DNA of 64,000 bases from Perlucidibaca sp. (GTDB lineage: Bacteria; Pseudomonadota; Gammaproteobacteria; Pseudomonadales; Moraxellaceae), in NCBI GenBank assembly GCA_023265995.1, contig JAHFSA010000001.1:434001-498000 (forward strand), given 5' to 3'. The position numbers were made by a program, and so were the translations under genes. Shown in pieces: positions 48,672 through 64,000 of this stretch (position 1 is its first letter; each line of letters begins with the position of its first letter). The notes under the pieces are model-generated. The model was given only the letters and a program-made list of their open reading frames with translations. It did not search any database and had not been told where the DNA came from.

Positions 48672-49205
48672 TTACTTCTTCTTGGCTTCCTTACGCAGGA
48701 CTTTCTCATCCGCGTAACGAACACCCTTGCCCTTGTACGGTTCCGGCGGACGGTAACCGCGCACATTGGCGGCGACCTGACCGAGCAACTGCTTGTTGAC
48801 CGACTTCAGGATGATTTCAGTCGGCGTCGGCGTTTCCGCGGTGACGCCTTCCGGCAGCGTGTAATCGACCGGGTGCGAGAAGCCCAGAGCCAGGTTCAGG
48901 ACCTTGCCCTTGGCAGCGGCCTTGTAGCCCACGCCGATCAGTTGCAGCTTGCGTTCGAAACCGGCAGACACACCGATCACGAGGTTGTTCAGAACAGCGC
49001 GGGCAGTACCCGTCTGCATCCAGGCGGCCTGGGAATCTTCGCGCGGAGCCAGCCTGAGCTGGGCGCCTTCCTGGGCCACGGAAACCAGGGCGTGCAGCGA
49101 AGTCGACAGCGTGCCCTTGGCACCCTTGACTTGCACATCCTGGCCGTTGATGGTCACTTCCACCCCATTGGGGAGGCTGACCGGCGACTTAGCAACTCGA
49201 GACAT
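48672..49205 (-). CDS. rplF: 50S ribosomal protein L6
   Basis: The 177-residue L6 is a two-domain protein near the sarcin-ricin loop, with the N-terminal [17 protein letters not shown] and the C-terminal [16 protein letters not shown]. It belongs to the spc operon. Confidence 0.98.
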   Translation of the reverse strand: MSRVAKSPVSLPNGVEVTINGQDVQVKGAKGTLSTSLHALVSVAQEGAQLRLAPREDSQAAWMQTGTARAVLNNLVIGVSAGFERKLQLIGVGYKAAAKGKVLNLALGFSHPVDYTLPEGVTAETPTPTEIILKSVNKQLLGQVAANVRGYRPPEPYKGKGVRYADEKVLRKEAKKK

Positions 49206-49217
49206 CTTCAGGTCACC

Positions 49218-49610
49218 TTACGAAACGAGAGCGATGACTTCACCACCGAGGCCAGCAGCACGTGCGGCGCGGTCAGTCATGATGCCCTTGTTGGTGGAGA
49301 CGATCAGGATGCCCAGACCCTGCTTGACGCGCGGGAGTTCATCCTTGCCCTTGTAAATGCGCAGACCAGGACGGCTCACACGCTTGATCTCTTCGATGAC
49401 CGGCTTGCCTTCAAAGTACTTGAGGGCAATGGTCAGCACCGGCTTGACGTCGGCGGAGACTTCGGCGGAGGCAATATAGCCTTCGCTCTGCAGAACCTTC
49501 GCCAGCGACAGCTTCAGCTTGGACGACGGCATGCCCACGACCGGCTTGCCGGCGCGCTGGGCATTGCGGATGCGGGTCAGCATGTCCGCAACGGTATCTT
49601 GCATACTCAT
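49218..49610 (-). CDS. rpsH: 30S ribosomal protein S8
   Basis: The 130-residue S8 ([18 protein letters not shown]...) has the conserved C-terminal [18 protein letters not shown]. In E. coli S8 represses the spc operon by binding the rplX-rplE region of the mRNA; whether this holds here was not tested. Confidence 0.98.
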   Translation of the reverse strand: MSMQDTVADMLTRIRNAQRAGKPVVGMPSSKLKLSLAKVLQSEGYIASAEVSADVKPVLTIALKYFEGKPVIEEIKRVSRPGLRIYKGKDELPRVKQGLGILIVSTNKGIMTDRAARAAGLGGEVIALVS

Positions 49611-49622
49611 TCTAGAATCCTC

Positions 49623-49928
49623 TTACCAGCTGGCCTTGACGACGCCCGGCACATCGCCGCGCATGACGGCTTCGCGCAGCTTGTTACGGCCCAGGCCGAA
49701 CTTGCGGAAGTAGCCGTGCGGACGACCGGTCAGACCGCAGCGGTTACGCTGACGGGACGGGCTCGAGTCACGCGGCAGCCCCTGCAGACGCAGGATCGCA
49801 GCCCAACGATCTTCTTCGCTGGCAGTCGTGCTGGCGATGGTCGCCTTCAGTTCCTGACGCAGCTTGGCGTACTTCGCGACCAGCTTTTCGCGCTTGGCTT
49901 CGCGATTCAACATGCTCTTCTTAGCCAT
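49623..49928 (-). CDS. rpsN: 30S ribosomal protein S14 (zinc-free type)
   Basis: The 101-residue S14 is the long form without zinc cysteines. The C-terminal [20 protein letters not shown] and [18 protein letters not shown] are diagnostic. It belongs to the spc operon between rplE and rpsH. Confidence 0.98.
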   Translation of the reverse strand: MAKKSMLNREAKREKLVAKYAKLRQELKATIASTTASEEDRWAAILRLQGLPRDSSPSRQRNRCGLTGRPHGYFRKFGLGRNKLREAVMRGDVPGVVKASW

Positions 49929-49937
49929 GACTCAGCC

Positions 49938-50474
49938 TCACTTGAACGGGAACTGGAAGGCGCGCAGCAGCGCACGACCTTCTTCGTCGGTGCGAGCCGA
50001 CGTGGTGATGACGATGTCGAGACCACGCAGCTTCTCGATCTTGTCGTATTCGATTTCCGGGAACACGATCTGTTCCTTGATGCCGAGGCTGTAGTTGCCA
50101 CGACCATCGAAGGCCTTGGCGCTGAAGCCGCGGAAGTCACGAATACGCGGGATCGTGATACCGATCAGGCGATCCAGGAATTCGTACATCATGTCGCCGC
50201 GCAGAGTGACTTTGCAGCCAATCGGCCAGCCGTCGCGGATCTTGAAACCAGCGATGGACTTGCGGGTGAGAGTGACAACAGGCTTCTGACCAGAAATCAG
50301 CTGCATATCGGCCACGGCGCCATCGATAAGTTTCTTATCCTGGCTGGCGCCGCCCACTCCCATATTCAGAGTAATCTTCGTGATGCGAGGAATCTCCATC
50401 ACATTGGTGAGACCCAGCTCCGCTTGCAGCTTCGGAGCGATCTCGTTCTTGTATACAGCTTTCAGTCTGGCCAT
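49938..50474 (-). CDS. rplE: 50S ribosomal protein L5
   Basis: The 178-residue L5 binds 5S rRNA and contacts S13 in bridge B1b. [16 protein letters not shown] and [14 protein letters not shown] are seen. The start is ATG 50474; the in-frame TTG at 50483 is not needed. Confidence 0.98.
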   Translation of the reverse strand: MARLKAVYKNEIAPKLQAELGLTNVMEIPRITKITLNMGVGGASQDKKLIDGAVADMQLISGQKPVVTLTRKSIAGFKIRDGWPIGCKVTLRGDMMYEFLDRLIGITIPRIRDFRGFSAKAFDGRGNYSLGIKEQIVFPEIEYDKIEKLRGLDIVITTSARTDEEGRALLRAFQFPFK

Positions 50475-50489
50475 CTCAACCAACCTACC

Positions 50490-50807
50490 TTACTTGACGT
50501 CGACGACTTCGCCGGTGGACTTGAAGACACGCACTTTCGCGCCATCTTCGAGCACCTTGTAGCCGACTCGGTCTGCCTTCTGGGTTGCCTGATTGAACAG
50601 GGCAACATTGGAGATATCGAACGAAGCTTCACGCTCCACGATACCGCCCTGTTCGCCGCGATTCGGGTTGGGCTTGACGTGCTTCTTCACCAGGTTCACA
50701 CCGGCGACGAGAACACGGCCTTCGAGCACGCTGACGACTTTGCCGCGCTTGCCCTTGTCCTTGCCCGCAATCACGACGACTTCGTCGTCACGCTTGATCT
50801 TTGCCAT
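50490..50807 (-). CDS. rplX: 50S ribosomal protein L24
   Basis: The 105-residue L24 is an assembly initiator with a KOW motif ([18 protein letters not shown]). The start is ATG 50807, directly after an in-frame GTG at 50810. It belongs to the spc operon. Confidence 0.98.
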   Translation of the reverse strand: MAKIKRDDEVVVIAGKDKGKRGKVVSVLEGRVLVAGVNLVKKHVKPNPNRGEQGGIVEREASFDISNVALFNQATQKADRVGYKVLEDGAKVRVFKSTGEVVDVK

Positions 50808-50818
50808 CACTCTTTACC

Positions 50819-51187
50819 TCAAAGCACTTCAGGCGCCAGCGAGATGATCTTCATGAACTGCTCAGTACGCAGTTCACGAGTCACCGGCCCGAAAATACGG
50901 GTGCCGATCGGTGCCTTGTTGTTGTTCAGAATCACAGCGGCATTGTCATCAAAGCGGATCAGCGAACCATCCGGACGGCGGATACCTTTCTTGGTACGCA
51001 CCACCACGGCGTTCATGACATCGCCCTTCTTGACCTTGCCACGCGGAATTGCTTCCTTGACCGTGACCTTGATGACGTCGCCCACCGAGGCGTAACGACG
51101 GTGGGAACCGCCGAGCACCTTGATACACATGACGCGACGAGCGCCACTGTTATCGGCCACGTCGAGCATCGTTTCGGTCTGAATCAT
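50819..51187 (-). CDS. rplN: 50S ribosomal protein L14
   Basis: The 122-residue L14 ([18 protein letters not shown]...) is highly conserved and contacts the 30S subunit. It is the first gene of the spc operon, with its own promoter and a terminator-like hairpin in the spacer after rpsQ. Confidence 0.98.
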   Translation of the reverse strand: MIQTETMLDVADNSGARRVMCIKVLGGSHRRYASVGDVIKVTVKEAIPRGKVKKGDVMNAVVVRTKKGIRRPDGSLIRFDDNAAVILNNNKAPIGTRIFGPVTRELRTEQFMKIISLAPEVL

Positions 51188-51204
51188 CGCTCTCTCCAAA
51201 CCCT

Positions 51205-51265
51205 AAAAAACGGGGCCCCGACACGCGGGGCGCGAAATGCTAACTGATGCGACCAGCGGTCGCAA
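51205..51265 (-). promoter_or_regulatory. spc operon promoter plus terminator-like hairpin at its start point
   Basis: On the minus strand TTGCGA (51265-51260), a 17-bp spacer and TAGCAT (51242-51237) form the promoter. The predicted transcript begins with GCCCCG-CGTGT-CGGGGC (51231-51215). Four bases and six Ts (51210-51205) follow the hairpin. The same hairpin may end S10-operon transcripts after rpsQ. Confidence 0.65.
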
Positions 51266-51272
51266 GTCAAAC

Positions 51273-51533
51273 TCAGCGAGCGTCGGCCTTTTCGACCACA
51301 TCCACCAGCGTCCAAGTCTTGGTCTTGGACAGCGGGCGGCACTCGGAGATAGTTACAATGTCGCCTTCCTGGCAGACATTCTGTTCATCGTGCGCATGCA
51401 GCTTGGTCGAGCGCGTGATGTACTTGCCGTACACCGCGTGCTTCACCTTGCGTTCGATCAGCACAGTGATGGACTTGTCCATCTTGTTGCTGATGACCTT
51501 GCCGGTCAGGGTGCGCTGGATCTGTTCAGTCAT
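51273..51533 (-). CDS. rpsQ: 30S ribosomal protein S17
   Basis: The 86-residue S17 is an OB-fold primary binder of 16S rRNA with [16 protein letters not shown] and [17 protein letters not shown]. It is the last gene of the S10 operon, 2 bp after rpmC. Confidence 0.98.
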   Translation of the reverse strand: MTEQIQRTLTGKVISNKMDKSITVLIERKVKHAVYGKYITRSTKLHAHDEQNVCQEGDIVTISECRPLSKTKTWTLVDVVEKADAR

Positions 51534-51535
51534 GA

Positions 51536-51727
51536 TCAGTTACCTTCCTTTTCAGTCAGGATGGTCTTGATACGGGCGATGCTCTTGCGAACAACGCCGA
51601 TCTTGCTGTTCTGAGCCAGCTGACCGGTTGCCTGGGCCATGCGCAGCGTGAACTGCTGACGCTGCAGGTTGCCGAGCTCCTTGTTCAGGTCTTCGGCGCT
51701 CTTTTCGCGCAATTCTTTGGCGTTCAT
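51536..51727 (-). CDS. rpmC: 50S ribosomal protein L29
   Basis: The 63-residue two-helix protein near the exit tunnel starts [18 protein letters not shown] and contains [14 protein letters not shown]. Its ATG shares one base with the rplP stop (TAATG), so translation is coupled. Confidence 0.98.
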   Translation of the reverse strand: MNAKELREKSAEDLNKELGNLQRQQFTLRMAQATGQLAQNSKIGVVRKSIARIKTILTEKEGN

Positions 51728-52140
51728 TACATCACCGTCCGAGTCACAATGGTGGTCTTCAGCGGCAGCTTGGCAGCCGCGAGCAGGAAGGCCTCACGTG
51801 CCAGATCGTCGGCAACGCCTTCGATCTCGTACAGAACCTTGCCCGGCTGGATTTCGGCCACCCAGTACTCCACGCTGCCCTTGCCCTTACCCATACGCAC
51901 TTCAAGCGGCTTCTGGGTGATCGGCTTGTCCGGGAAGACACGGATAAAGATCTTGCCGCCGCGCTTCACGCGACGGGAAATGGCACGACGAGCCGCTTCG
52001 ATCTGACGAGCAGTGATGCGACCACGCTCGACCGACTTGAGGGCGATCGTGCCGAAAGACACCGTGCTGCCGCGGAGGGCGAGACCGGTGTTGCGGCCCT
52101 TATGGACCTTACGGAACTTGGTACGCTTAGGCTGTAACAT
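51727..52140 (-). CDS. rplP: 50S ribosomal protein L16
   Basis: The 137-residue L16 helps position tRNAs in the A site. [19 protein letters not shown] and the [12 protein letters not shown] loop (the L16 arginine hydroxylation region) are present. It belongs to the S10 operon. Confidence 0.98.
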   Translation of the reverse strand: MLQPKRTKFRKVHKGRNTGLALRGSTVSFGTIALKSVERGRITARQIEAARRAISRRVKRGGKIFIRVFPDKPITQKPLEVRMGKGKGSVEYWVAEIQPGKVLYEIEGVADDLAREAFLLAAAKLPLKTTIVTRTVM

Positions 52141-52151
52141 CTCTCAACCCC

Positions 52152-52853
52152 TTAGTTCTTCGGTCCGCGCTTCTTAGCGGGACGAGCTTCTTCCACCGGC
52201 GTCGGGGCAGAAGCCTGCTCCATGCCACCCAGGATTTCGCCCTTGAAGATCCACACCTTGACGCCAATGCAACCGTAGGTGGTTTCTGCGCGGACGATCG
52301 AGTAATCGATGTCGGCACGCAGGGTGTGCAGAGGCACACGGCCTTCGCGGTACCATTCGGTACGGGCGATTTCGGCACCGCCGAGACGACCCGACACTTC
52401 CACCTTGATGCCCTTGGCGCCAGCGCGCATCGAGTTCTGCACAGCGCGCTTCATAGCGCGGCGGAACATGACACGGCGCTCGAGCTGCGAGGCGATGCCT
52501 TCGGCAACCAGCTTGGCATCGAGATCCGGCTTGCGGATTTCGTCGATGTTGACCTGGACCGGCATCTTCATCAGCTTGGCGACGTCACGGCGCAGGCGCT
52601 CGACGTCTTCGCCCTTCTTGCCGATCAGCACACCAGGACGCGCGGTCGAGATGGTGATGCGGGCGTTTTCGGACGGACGCTCGATGAGAATCTTGCTGAC
52701 CGAAGCGTTCTTCAGACGCTCGTTCAGGAACTCGCGCACGCGCAGGTCGGCGAGCAGGAACTCGGCGTACTGCTTCGGGCTGGCATACCAGTTGGCGTTG
52801 TGCTTCTTGACAACACCCAGGCGAATACCGATCGGATGAACTTTCTGACCCAT
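52152..52853 (-). CDS. rpsC: 30S ribosomal protein S3
   Basis: The 233-residue S3 at the mRNA entry site has a KH domain ([20 protein letters not shown]) and the C-terminal domain with [16 protein letters not shown]. The start [15 protein letters not shown] is typical. It belongs to the S10 operon. Confidence 0.98.
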   Translation of the reverse strand: MGQKVHPIGIRLGVVKKHNANWYASPKQYAEFLLADLRVREFLNERLKNASVSKILIERPSENARITISTARPGVLIGKKGEDVERLRRDVAKLMKMPVQVNIDEIRKPDLDAKLVAEGIASQLERRVMFRRAMKRAVQNSMRAGAKGIKVEVSGRLGGAEIARTEWYREGRVPLHTLRADIDYSIVRAETTYGCIGVKVWIFKGEILGGMEQASAPTPVEEARPAKKRGPKN

Positions 52854-52865
52854 TTCCCCTGCCCC

Positions 52866-53201
52866 TTACTTGCCTTCGGCCACAGTGACGGTGATGTGGC
52901 AGGTACGCTTGCTGATACGGTCAGCGCGACCCTTGGCACGCGGCTGAATACGCTTCAGCGTGATGCCTTCATCCACACAGATCGTGGCGACGCGAAGTTC
53001 GTCCACGTCAGCACCCTGGTTGTGCTCGGCATTGGCAATAGCCGATTCGAGCACCTTCTTGACGAAGTGCGCAGCCTTCTTGTTGCTGAACGTCAACGTG
53101 TTCAGCGCCAGTTCGACGGACTTGCCACGAACCTGGTCGGCGACGAGTCGGGCTTTCTGAGCCGAAATCGGCGCGCCACGCAGTTTTGCGATCGCTTCCA
53201 T
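52866..53201 (-). CDS. rplV: 50S ribosomal protein L22
   Basis: The 111-residue L22 lines the exit tunnel, with the beta-hairpin around [16 protein letters not shown] (the macrolide-relevant loop, wild-type looking). Two adjacent ATGs exist. 53201 was chosen because it gives 6-nt spacing from AAGGAG and the family start MEAIAKLRG. It belongs to the S10 operon. Confidence 0.97.
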   Translation of the reverse strand: MEAIAKLRGAPISAQKARLVADQVRGKSVELALNTLTFSNKKAAHFVKKVLESAIANAEHNQGADVDELRVATICVDEGITLKRIQPRAKGRADRISKRTCHITVTVAEGK

Positions 53202-53211
53202 CATGCTCTCC

Positions 53212-53487
53212 TTATCGCTTCGACTTTTTGTCGATGCCGTGACCACGATAGGTACGGGTCGGCGCGAATTCGCCCAGCTTGTGACCCACCATGTGCTCAG
53301 TCACGAAGACCGGCACATGCTGCTTGCCGTTATGCACGGCAATGGTCAGACCAACCATTTCCGGCAGGATCATCGAACGACGCGACCAGGTCTTGATGGG
53401 CTTCTTGGAATGTACGGCCGCTGCAGCTTCCACCTTGACGAACAGGTGGGTATCTACGAACGGACCCTTTTTCAGTGAACGAGGCAC
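53212..53487 (-). CDS. rpsS: 30S ribosomal protein S19
   Basis: The 91-residue S19 of the 30S head has [15 protein letters not shown] and the C-terminal [16 protein letters not shown]. It belongs to the S10 operon between rplB and rplV. Confidence 0.98.
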   Translation of the reverse strand: MPRSLKKGPFVDTHLFVKVEAAAAVHSKKPIKTWSRRSMILPEMVGLTIAVHNGKQHVPVFVTEHMVGHKLGEFAPTRTYRGHGIDKKSKR

Positions 53488-53506
53488 AGTGATTCTCCTC
53501 TACCCA

Positions 53507-54331
53507 TTACTTGACGCGACGGTCGCGGACAATCATGCCGCTCGTACGCTTGTTGTTACGGGTCTTGTAACCCTTGGACGGCGTGCCCCACGGCGACACC
53601 GGCTGAATGCCCTTGTTACGGCCTTCACCACCACCATGCGGATGGTCAACCGGGTTCATGGCCATGCCACGAACGGTCGGACGCACACCACGCCAGCGAC
53701 TGGCACCAGCCTTGCCCAGGGAGCGCAGGTTGTGTTCGCTGTTCGACACTTCACCGAAGACTGCGCGGCAGTCGACGTGAATCTTGCGCATTTCGCCGGA
53801 GCGCAGACGCACGATGGCGTAAGCGCCGTCACGACCCAGCAGCTGCACGGATGCACCAGCCGAACGTGCGACCTGCGCGCCCTTGCCCGGCTTCAGCTCG
53901 AGACAGCAGAGCGTCGAACCCAGCGGCATGTTGCGCAGCGGCAGAACGTTGCCGTTCTTGATCGGAGCCGAGTCACCGGAGAGGACGACATCACCGACCT
54001 GCTGATTCTTCAGCGCGATCATGTAGCGACGTTCGCCATCGGCATACTTCAGCAGCGCGATGTGAGCGGTACGGTTCGGATCGTATTCAATGCGCTCGAC
54101 GGTGGCCGGAATGCCATCCTTGTTGCGCTTGAAATCGATCACGCGATACAGCTGCTTGTGACCACCACCAATGTGACGCATGGTGATGTGGCCGTTGTTG
54201 TTACGACCACCGGAGCGCTTCTGGGTCTCGACCAGCGGGGCGTGCGGACGGCCCTTGTGCAGGTGCGTGTGAACGACCTTTTCTACGAAGCGGCGACCCG
54301 GGGAGGTCGGTTTGCATTTTACGATTGGCAT
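53507..54331 (-). CDS. rplB: 50S ribosomal protein L2
   Basis: The 274-residue L2 is needed for subunit joining and peptidyl-transferase function. The conserved C-terminal [17 protein letters not shown] and the [17 protein letters not shown] segment are present. It belongs to the S10 operon. Confidence 0.98.
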   Translation of the reverse strand: MPIVKCKPTSPGRRFVEKVVHTHLHKGRPHAPLVETQKRSGGRNNNGHITMRHIGGGHKQLYRVIDFKRNKDGIPATVERIEYDPNRTAHIALLKYADGERRYMIALKNQQVGDVVLSGDSAPIKNGNVLPLRNMPLGSTLCCLELKPGKGAQVARSAGASVQLLGRDGAYAIVRLRSGEMRKIHVDCRAVFGEVSNSEHNLRSLGKAGASRWRGVRPTVRGMAMNPVDHPHGGGEGRNKGIQPVSPWGTPSKGYKTRNNKRTSGMIVRDRRVK

Positions 54332-54348
54332 GTCAGTACTCCCGGCCC

Positions 54349-54654
54349 TTACTCAGCTGCAACAGCTGCGGCGAAGTCGATTTCCGCGCCATCCTTCAGG
54401 GAGACATAAGCCTTCTTGAAGTCCTGGCGACGACCGAGGGAACCGCCGAAACGCTTGTTCTTGCCCTTGGTGAGCGTCGTGTTGATCGACGCGACCTTGA
54501 CATTGAACAGAGTCTCCACGGCCTTCTTGATTTCGAGCTTGTTGGCGTCGCGACGAACCTTGAACACCACCTGATTATGCTTTTCAGCAATCATCGTGGC
54601 CTTCTCAGAGACATGCGGCGCAAGCAAAACCTGCAACAGACGTTCTGTGTTCAT
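54349..54654 (-). CDS. rplW: 50S ribosomal protein L23
   Basis: The 101-residue L23 at the tunnel exit docks trigger factor and SRP. It has [19 protein letters not shown] and the [17 protein letters not shown] segment. Its start overlaps the rplD stop (ATGA). It belongs to the S10 operon. Confidence 0.98.
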   Translation of the reverse strand: MNTERLLQVLLAPHVSEKATMIAEKHNQVVFKVRRDANKLEIKKAVETLFNVKVASINTTLTKGKNKRFGGSLGRRQDFKKAYVSLKDGAEIDFAAAVAAE

Positions 54655-55253
54655 CCCAGTTCCACCTCAAGTTTCTTGGCAGCCGGCACCGACATCAGCA
54701 CCTTTTCGAAGCCAATCAAGCTAACCGGATCAACCGCGGCAGTGTCGATGACTTCGACATGCGGCAGGTTGCGCGCGGCCAGGTACAGATTCTCGTCCAC
54801 GGCATCGGTGATGATCAGAGCATTGCTCAGACCCAGGCCGTTGAGCTTGGACAGGAGCTCCTTGGTCTTCGGCGCGGACACGGTGAAGTCATCAACCAGC
54901 ACCAGACGCTCCTGACGGATCAGTTCGGCCAGGATGCACTGCATGGCACCGCGATACATCTTGCGGTTGACCTTCTGATCCCAGTCCTGCGGACGGGCGG
55001 CAAAGCTCTTGCCACCACCGCGCCAGATCGGGCTGCGGATGGAACCGGCACGGGCGCGACCGGAACCCTTCTGCTTGAAGGGCTTCTTGCCGCCACCACT
55101 GACTTCAGCACGGGACTTCTGGGCCTTGGTACCCTGACGAGCACCCGCCATGTAGGCCACAACGACCTGATGCACGAGGGCTTCGTTGAATTCCTTGCCG
55201 AAGGCAACTTCGGAGAGCTCTACGGCTGCTCCGGAAACAGTCTTCAGGTTCAC
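54651..55253 (-). CDS. rplD: 50S ribosomal protein L4
   Basis: The 200-residue L4 has the tunnel-constriction loop region ([18 protein letters not shown]). In E. coli L4 also represses its own operon through the S10 leader. Here an S10 leader with hairpins is present, but not an obvious copy of the E. coli structure. Confidence 0.98.
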   Translation of the reverse strand: MNLKTVSGAAVELSEVAFGKEFNEALVHQVVVAYMAGARQGTKAQKSRAEVSGGGKKPFKQKGSGRARAGSIRSPIWRGGGKSFAARPQDWDQKVNRKMYRGAMQCILAELIRQERLVLVDDFTVSAPKTKELLSKLNGLGLSNALIITDAVDENLYLAARNLPHVEVIDTAAVDPVSLIGFEKVLMSVPAAKKLEVELG

Positions 55254-55264
55254 GTTAATCCCCC

Positions 55265-55903
55265 TTAGGCCTTCACGGACGGACGCACGATGACGTCGTT
55301 ACCGGTAGCGCCCGGCACTGCACCCTTGACGACCAGCACATTGCGCTCGACGTCAATGGAAACGACTTCCAGACCCTGGATCGTGACGCGCTCGTCACCC
55401 ATGTGGCCGGCCATCTTCTTGCCCTTGAACACTTTGCCAGGGCTCTGGTTCTGACCGGTCGAACCGTGAACACGGTGCGAAACGGAGTTGCCATGGGTGG
55501 CATCCTGGGTACGGAAGTTCCAGCGCTTGACGGGGCCCTGGAAGCCTTTGCCCTTGGAGGTACCGATGACATCCACCGCCTGACCGACAGCGAACAGATC
55601 CACCTTCAGCTCACCACCAACCTGCAGGCTGGCAGCCTCATCACCAGCGACGCGGAATTCCCACACGCCACGGCCGGCAGCCACATTGGCCTTGGCGAAG
55701 TGACCCGCCTGAGCCTTGGTCACACGGGAAGCGCGACGCTCGCCGGTGGTGACCTGAACCGCCTGATAACCATCGGTTTCCACCGACTTGATTTGCGTAA
55801 TGCGGTTCGGATCGACTTCGATCACGGTAACCGGAACAGAAACACCGGCTTCCGTGAACACGCGAGTCATCCCGCACTTACGACCGACTAATCCAATAGC
55901 CAT
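55265..55903 (-). CDS. rplC: 50S ribosomal protein L3
   Basis: The 212-residue L3 reaches toward the peptidyl-transferase centre. [16 protein letters not shown] and the conserved [20 protein letters not shown] region (with the Gln site of PrmB methylation) are present. It is second in the S10 operon, 53 bp after rpsJ. Confidence 0.98.
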   Translation of the reverse strand: MAIGLVGRKCGMTRVFTEAGVSVPVTVIEVDPNRITQIKSVETDGYQAVQVTTGERRASRVTKAQAGHFAKANVAAGRGVWEFRVAGDEAASLQVGGELKVDLFAVGQAVDVIGTSKGKGFQGPVKRWNFRTQDATHGNSVSHRVHGSTGQNQSPGKVFKGKKMAGHMGDERVTIQGLEVVSIDVERNVLVVKGAVPGATGNDVIVRPSVKA

Positions 55904-55956
55904 TTATTCAGACCTCTTTGGCAACACTGTCTCAGAGGAGACCTAATGCTGAACGA

Positions 55957-56268
55957 TCAACCCAGGCTGATCTGGACATCCACGCCAGCGGCGAGGTCCA
56001 GCTTCATCAGCGCATCAACGGTCTTATCCGTGGGCATGACAATGTCCACAAGACGCTTGTGAGTACGAATTTCGTACTGGTCGCGCGCATCCTTGTTGAC
56101 GTGCGGCGAAGTCAGCACGTTAAAACGCTCGATACGGGTCGGCATCGGGATCGGACCACACACCTGCGCACCAGTGCGCTTGGCGGTTTCCACAATCTCA
56201 AGCGCCGACTGGTCGATCAGACGGTGATCGAACGCCTTCAGGCGGATGCGAATTCTCTGGTTAGCCAT
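55957..56268 (-). CDS. rpsJ: 30S ribosomal protein S10
   Basis: The 103-residue S10 (NusE) also acts in transcription antitermination with Nus[20 protein letters not shown] and [12 protein letters not shown] are seen. The start at 56268 was chosen over a longer reading that runs into the leader. It is the first gene of the S10 operon. Confidence 0.98.
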   Translation of the reverse strand: MANQRIRIRLKAFDHRLIDQSALEIVETAKRTGAQVCGPIPMPTRIERFNVLTSPHVNKDARDQYEIRTHKRLVDIVMPTDKTVDALMKLDLAAGVDVQISLG

Positions 56269-56428
56269 TCCAGCAACTCCAAAGCGAAAAAGAACTAGCC
56301 CACCACAAGGGTTGTTACCCTGCGGAAGACTTCTCACAAACCAGGCCGGGATCGATGCCCCGGATGTTCATACAGCGCCCCTGTTGTCAGGGGTGGCGTA
56401 TAGTAGTGGCTGACCAGGAATCATGCAA
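56269..56428 (-). promoter_or_regulatory. S10 operon promoter and leader
   Basis: On the minus strand TTGCAT (56428-56423), a 17-bp spacer and TACTAT (56405-56400) predict a start near 56393. The transcript would begin with the hairpin CCCCTG-ACAA-CAGGGG (56393-56378). A second small stem, GGGT-AACA-ACCC (56320-56309), lies in the roughly 125-nt leader. L4 control of such a leader is known in enterobacteria; here it is only possible. Confidence 0.6.
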
Positions 56429-56490
56429 GAGCAAAGTCTGCACAATTCTGACATTTCCACTATTTCCCTGCGACCGACGAGGCCGCCTGG

Positions 56491-56521
56491 AAAAAGGGCT
56501 GCCGACTTGCGCCGGCAGCCC
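56491..56521 (-). terminator. Intrinsic terminator after tuf (end of the str operon)
   Basis: On the minus strand GGGCTGCCG pairs with CGGCAGCCC (9 bp, 8-nt loop), followed by five Ts, 15 bp after the tuf stop. Confidence 0.92.
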
Positions 56522-56535
56522 CTTCTATCTCAGCC

Positions 56536-57726
<1,191 letters not shown>

Positions 57727-57753
57727 TTTCTTGGCTCCTCTAAATTTGGCAGT

Positions 57754-57784
57754 AACCTGCCGGGCCGCTCAGGCCCGGCAGGTT
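57754..57784 (-). other. Very stable hairpin between fusA and tuf
   Basis: AACCTGCCGGGCC and GGCCCGGCAGGTT form a perfect 13-bp stem with a 5-nt loop. It begins 6 bp after the fusA stop. There is no T-run, so it is unlikely to terminate; it may mark an mRNA processing or stability boundary that lets tuf exceed fusA expression. Confidence 0.75.
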
Positions 57785-57790
57785 GCTCAC

Positions 57791-59923
<2,133 letters not shown>

Positions 59924-59944
59924 TGAACTATCCTCAGACCAAGA

Positions 59945-60415
59945 TTAGAAACGGTAGTGCGCGAAAGCCTTGTTGGCTTCGGCCATGCGATGCACGTCTT
60001 CACGCTTCTTGATCGCAGCACCCTTGCCTTCGGCCGCATCAAGCAGCTCGCCGGCGAGGCGCAGAGCCATGGTCTTTTCCGAACGCTTGCGTGCGGAGTC
60101 CACCAGCCAGCGCATGGCCAGGGCAGTACGACGGGAGGGACGTACTTCCATGGGCACCTGGTAGGTGGCGCCACCGACACGGCGAGCCTTGACTTCGACC
60201 ATCGGGCGCAGCTTTTCGAGCACGGTTTCGAAGAATTCGACCGGGTTGCCCTTGTTCTTCTCGACGATACGGTCGAGAGCGCCGTAGACAATCGCTTCGG
60301 CGGTGGACTTCTTGCCCGATTCCATCACCTGGTTCATGAACTTGGCGAGGGTTGTGCTACCGAACTTCGGATCCGGCAGGATTTCACGTGCTGCTACTAC
60401 TCTTCTTCTTGGCAT
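59945..60415 (-). CDS. rpsG: 30S ribosomal protein S7
   Basis: The 156-residue S7 organises the 30S head ([19 protein letters not shown]). In E. coli it represses the str operon at the rpsL-rpsG junction; the 76-bp spacer here leaves room for such a site but was not modelled. Confidence 0.98.
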   Translation of the reverse strand: MPRRRVVAAREILPDPKFGSTTLAKFMNQVMESGKKSTAEAIVYGALDRIVEKNKGNPVEFFETVLEKLRPMVEVKARRVGGATYQVPMEVRPSRRTALAMRWLVDSARKRSEKTMALRLAGELLDAAEGKGAAIKKREDVHRMAEANKAFAHYRF

Positions 60416-60491
60416 GATGCTATGAACCTTTCATTAAGCTTCAGGGTTATCCGGGACAAAACTGAATGCCCGGCCTTACTACGTCCGCGAA

Positions 60492-60866
60492 TTACTTCTT
60501 CGGACGCTTGGCACCGTACTTGGAACGCGACTGCTGACGGCCCTTGACGCCGGCGCAATCGAGCGAACCACGAACGGTGTGGTAACGCACACCCGGGAGG
60601 TCCTTGACACGACCGCCGCGGATCAGAACAACGCTGTGTTCCTGCAGGTTGTGGCCTTCACCACCGATGTAGGAGCTGACTTCGAAGCCCGAGGTCAGAC
60701 GCACACGGCAGACCTTGCGGAGAGCCGAGTTCGGCTTCTTCGGGGTCGTGGTGTAGACGCGGGTGCAGACGCCGCGACGCTGCGGGCTGCCTTTCAGTGC
60801 CGGCACGCCCGATTTCTCGACCAGTGCCTGGCGACCCTTGCGGATCAATTGGTTGGTAGTTGCCAT
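60492..60866 (-). CDS. rpsL: 30S ribosomal protein S12
   Basis: The 124-residue S12 of the decoding centre keeps wild-type lysines at the streptomycin positions (Lys43 in [13 protein letters not shown] and Lys88 in the [12 protein letters not shown] region), so the protein predicts streptomycin sensitivity. The start at 60866 ([12 protein letters not shown]) was chosen. It is the first gene of the str operon. Confidence 0.98.
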   Translation of the reverse strand: MATTNQLIRKGRQALVEKSGVPALKGSPQRRGVCTRVYTTTPKKPNSALRKVCRVRLTSGFEVSSYIGGEGHNLQEHSVVLIRGGRVKDLPGVRYHTVRGSLDCAGVKGRQQSRSKYGAKRPKK

Positions 60867-60903
60867 AGTGGCCTTTTCTCTCCCGTTGTAAAAACGCAAC
60901 TGC

Positions 60904-60930
60904 AAAAAGGGCCCATTGAGGCCCCTTTTT
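60904..60930 (-). terminator. Terminator-like hairpin between rpoC and rpsL
   Basis: On the minus strand AAAAAGGGGCC-TCAAT-GGGCCCTTTTT (one internal mismatch) could end rpoC transcripts. It lies at about +6 of the predicted str transcript and is nearly symmetric. Confidence 0.7.
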
Positions 60931-60970
60931 CAGGGTTGCGCATTCTATGAGCAGTCATCGCCCCCGTCAA
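60931..60970 (-). promoter_or_regulatory. str operon promoter
   Basis: On the minus strand TTGACG (60970-60965), a 17-bp spacer and TAGAAT (60947-60942) lie only 28 bp after the rpoC stop. The predicted start is near 60935. The GC-rich GCGCAAC after the -10 box fits growth-rate and stringent control. Confidence 0.75.
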
Positions 60971-60997
60971 GGAAGCGATAACTGCCCGTTTTCTGCC

Positions 60998-64000
<3,003 letters not shown>

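Noticed and set aside
48873-51095. 740-codon plus-strand frame across the spc operon
   Set aside because: It runs antisense through five or more ribosomal protein genes and is explained by codon bias.

Overview
The window is a GC-rich, gene-dense chromosomal segment of a gammaproteobacterium. The supporting evidence is the hemA-prfA-prmC and lolB-ispE-tRNA-Gln-prs-rplY-pth-ychF gene orders, the str/S10/spc/alpha ribosomal superoperon, and an isolated gspN-gspC-gspD secretion cluster next to ssb-MFS-uvrA. The gspNCD cluster, an AdeT-like solute-binding protein and a type III ornithine decarboxylase suggest Pseudomonadales, perhaps a Moraxellaceae relative. That placement is inference, because no rRNA gene is present. 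I saw no prophage, insertion sequence, integrase or CRISPR array.

Layout. Positions 1-4631 (minus) hold a tightly overlapping hemA-prfA-prmC-moeB-ABC1 kinase operon. Positions 4738-9966 (plus) hold lolB, ispE, tRNA-Gln, prs, rplY with a structured leader, pth and ychF. Positions 9973-17616 are mixed: ogt, a TetR regulator paired with an MpaB-type oxygenase, a DUF1800/DUF1501 pair preceded by a tiny proline-rich ORF, tRNA-Met, an AdeT-like binding protein and a phasin-like coiled-coil repeat protein. Positions 17861-25329 carry ppa, a KefB/C-type antiporter, an ornithine decarboxylase with a terminator-like hairpin in front of it, phoH, a YiiX-like hydrolase, ppnP and terC. Positions 25664-32730 carry crcB-mpl-membrane protein (minus), then a 41-residue membrane peptide, purE-purK, a pirin, a RutE-like nitroreductase and a second ABC1 kinase (plus).

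Positions 32716-42549 hold gspD-gspC-gspN, an H-NS-like protein, ssb, a YajR-like MFS transporter and uvrA. Positions 42667-64000 (minus) are rpoC (3' part), then str (rpsL-rpsG-fusA-tuf), S10 (rpsJ to rpsQ), spc (rplN to rpmJ, including secY) and alpha (rpsM to rplQ, including rpoA).

The most notable non-coding signals are as follows. A sigma70-type promoter with a 17-bp spacer sits before each of the four ribosomal operons, and in three of them a stable hairpin starts at or within a few bases of the predicted transcription start. The rplY leader has three consecutive hairpins. An attenuator-like hairpin precedes the decarboxylase. Directly repeated octamers flank the -10 box of a nearly leaderless TetR promoter. 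A dispersed hairpin repeat occurs at 20393 and 25439. Notable coding oddities are a GspD with a roughly 200-residue Pro/Ala-rich tail, the phasin-like repeat protein and two unannotated short ORFs.
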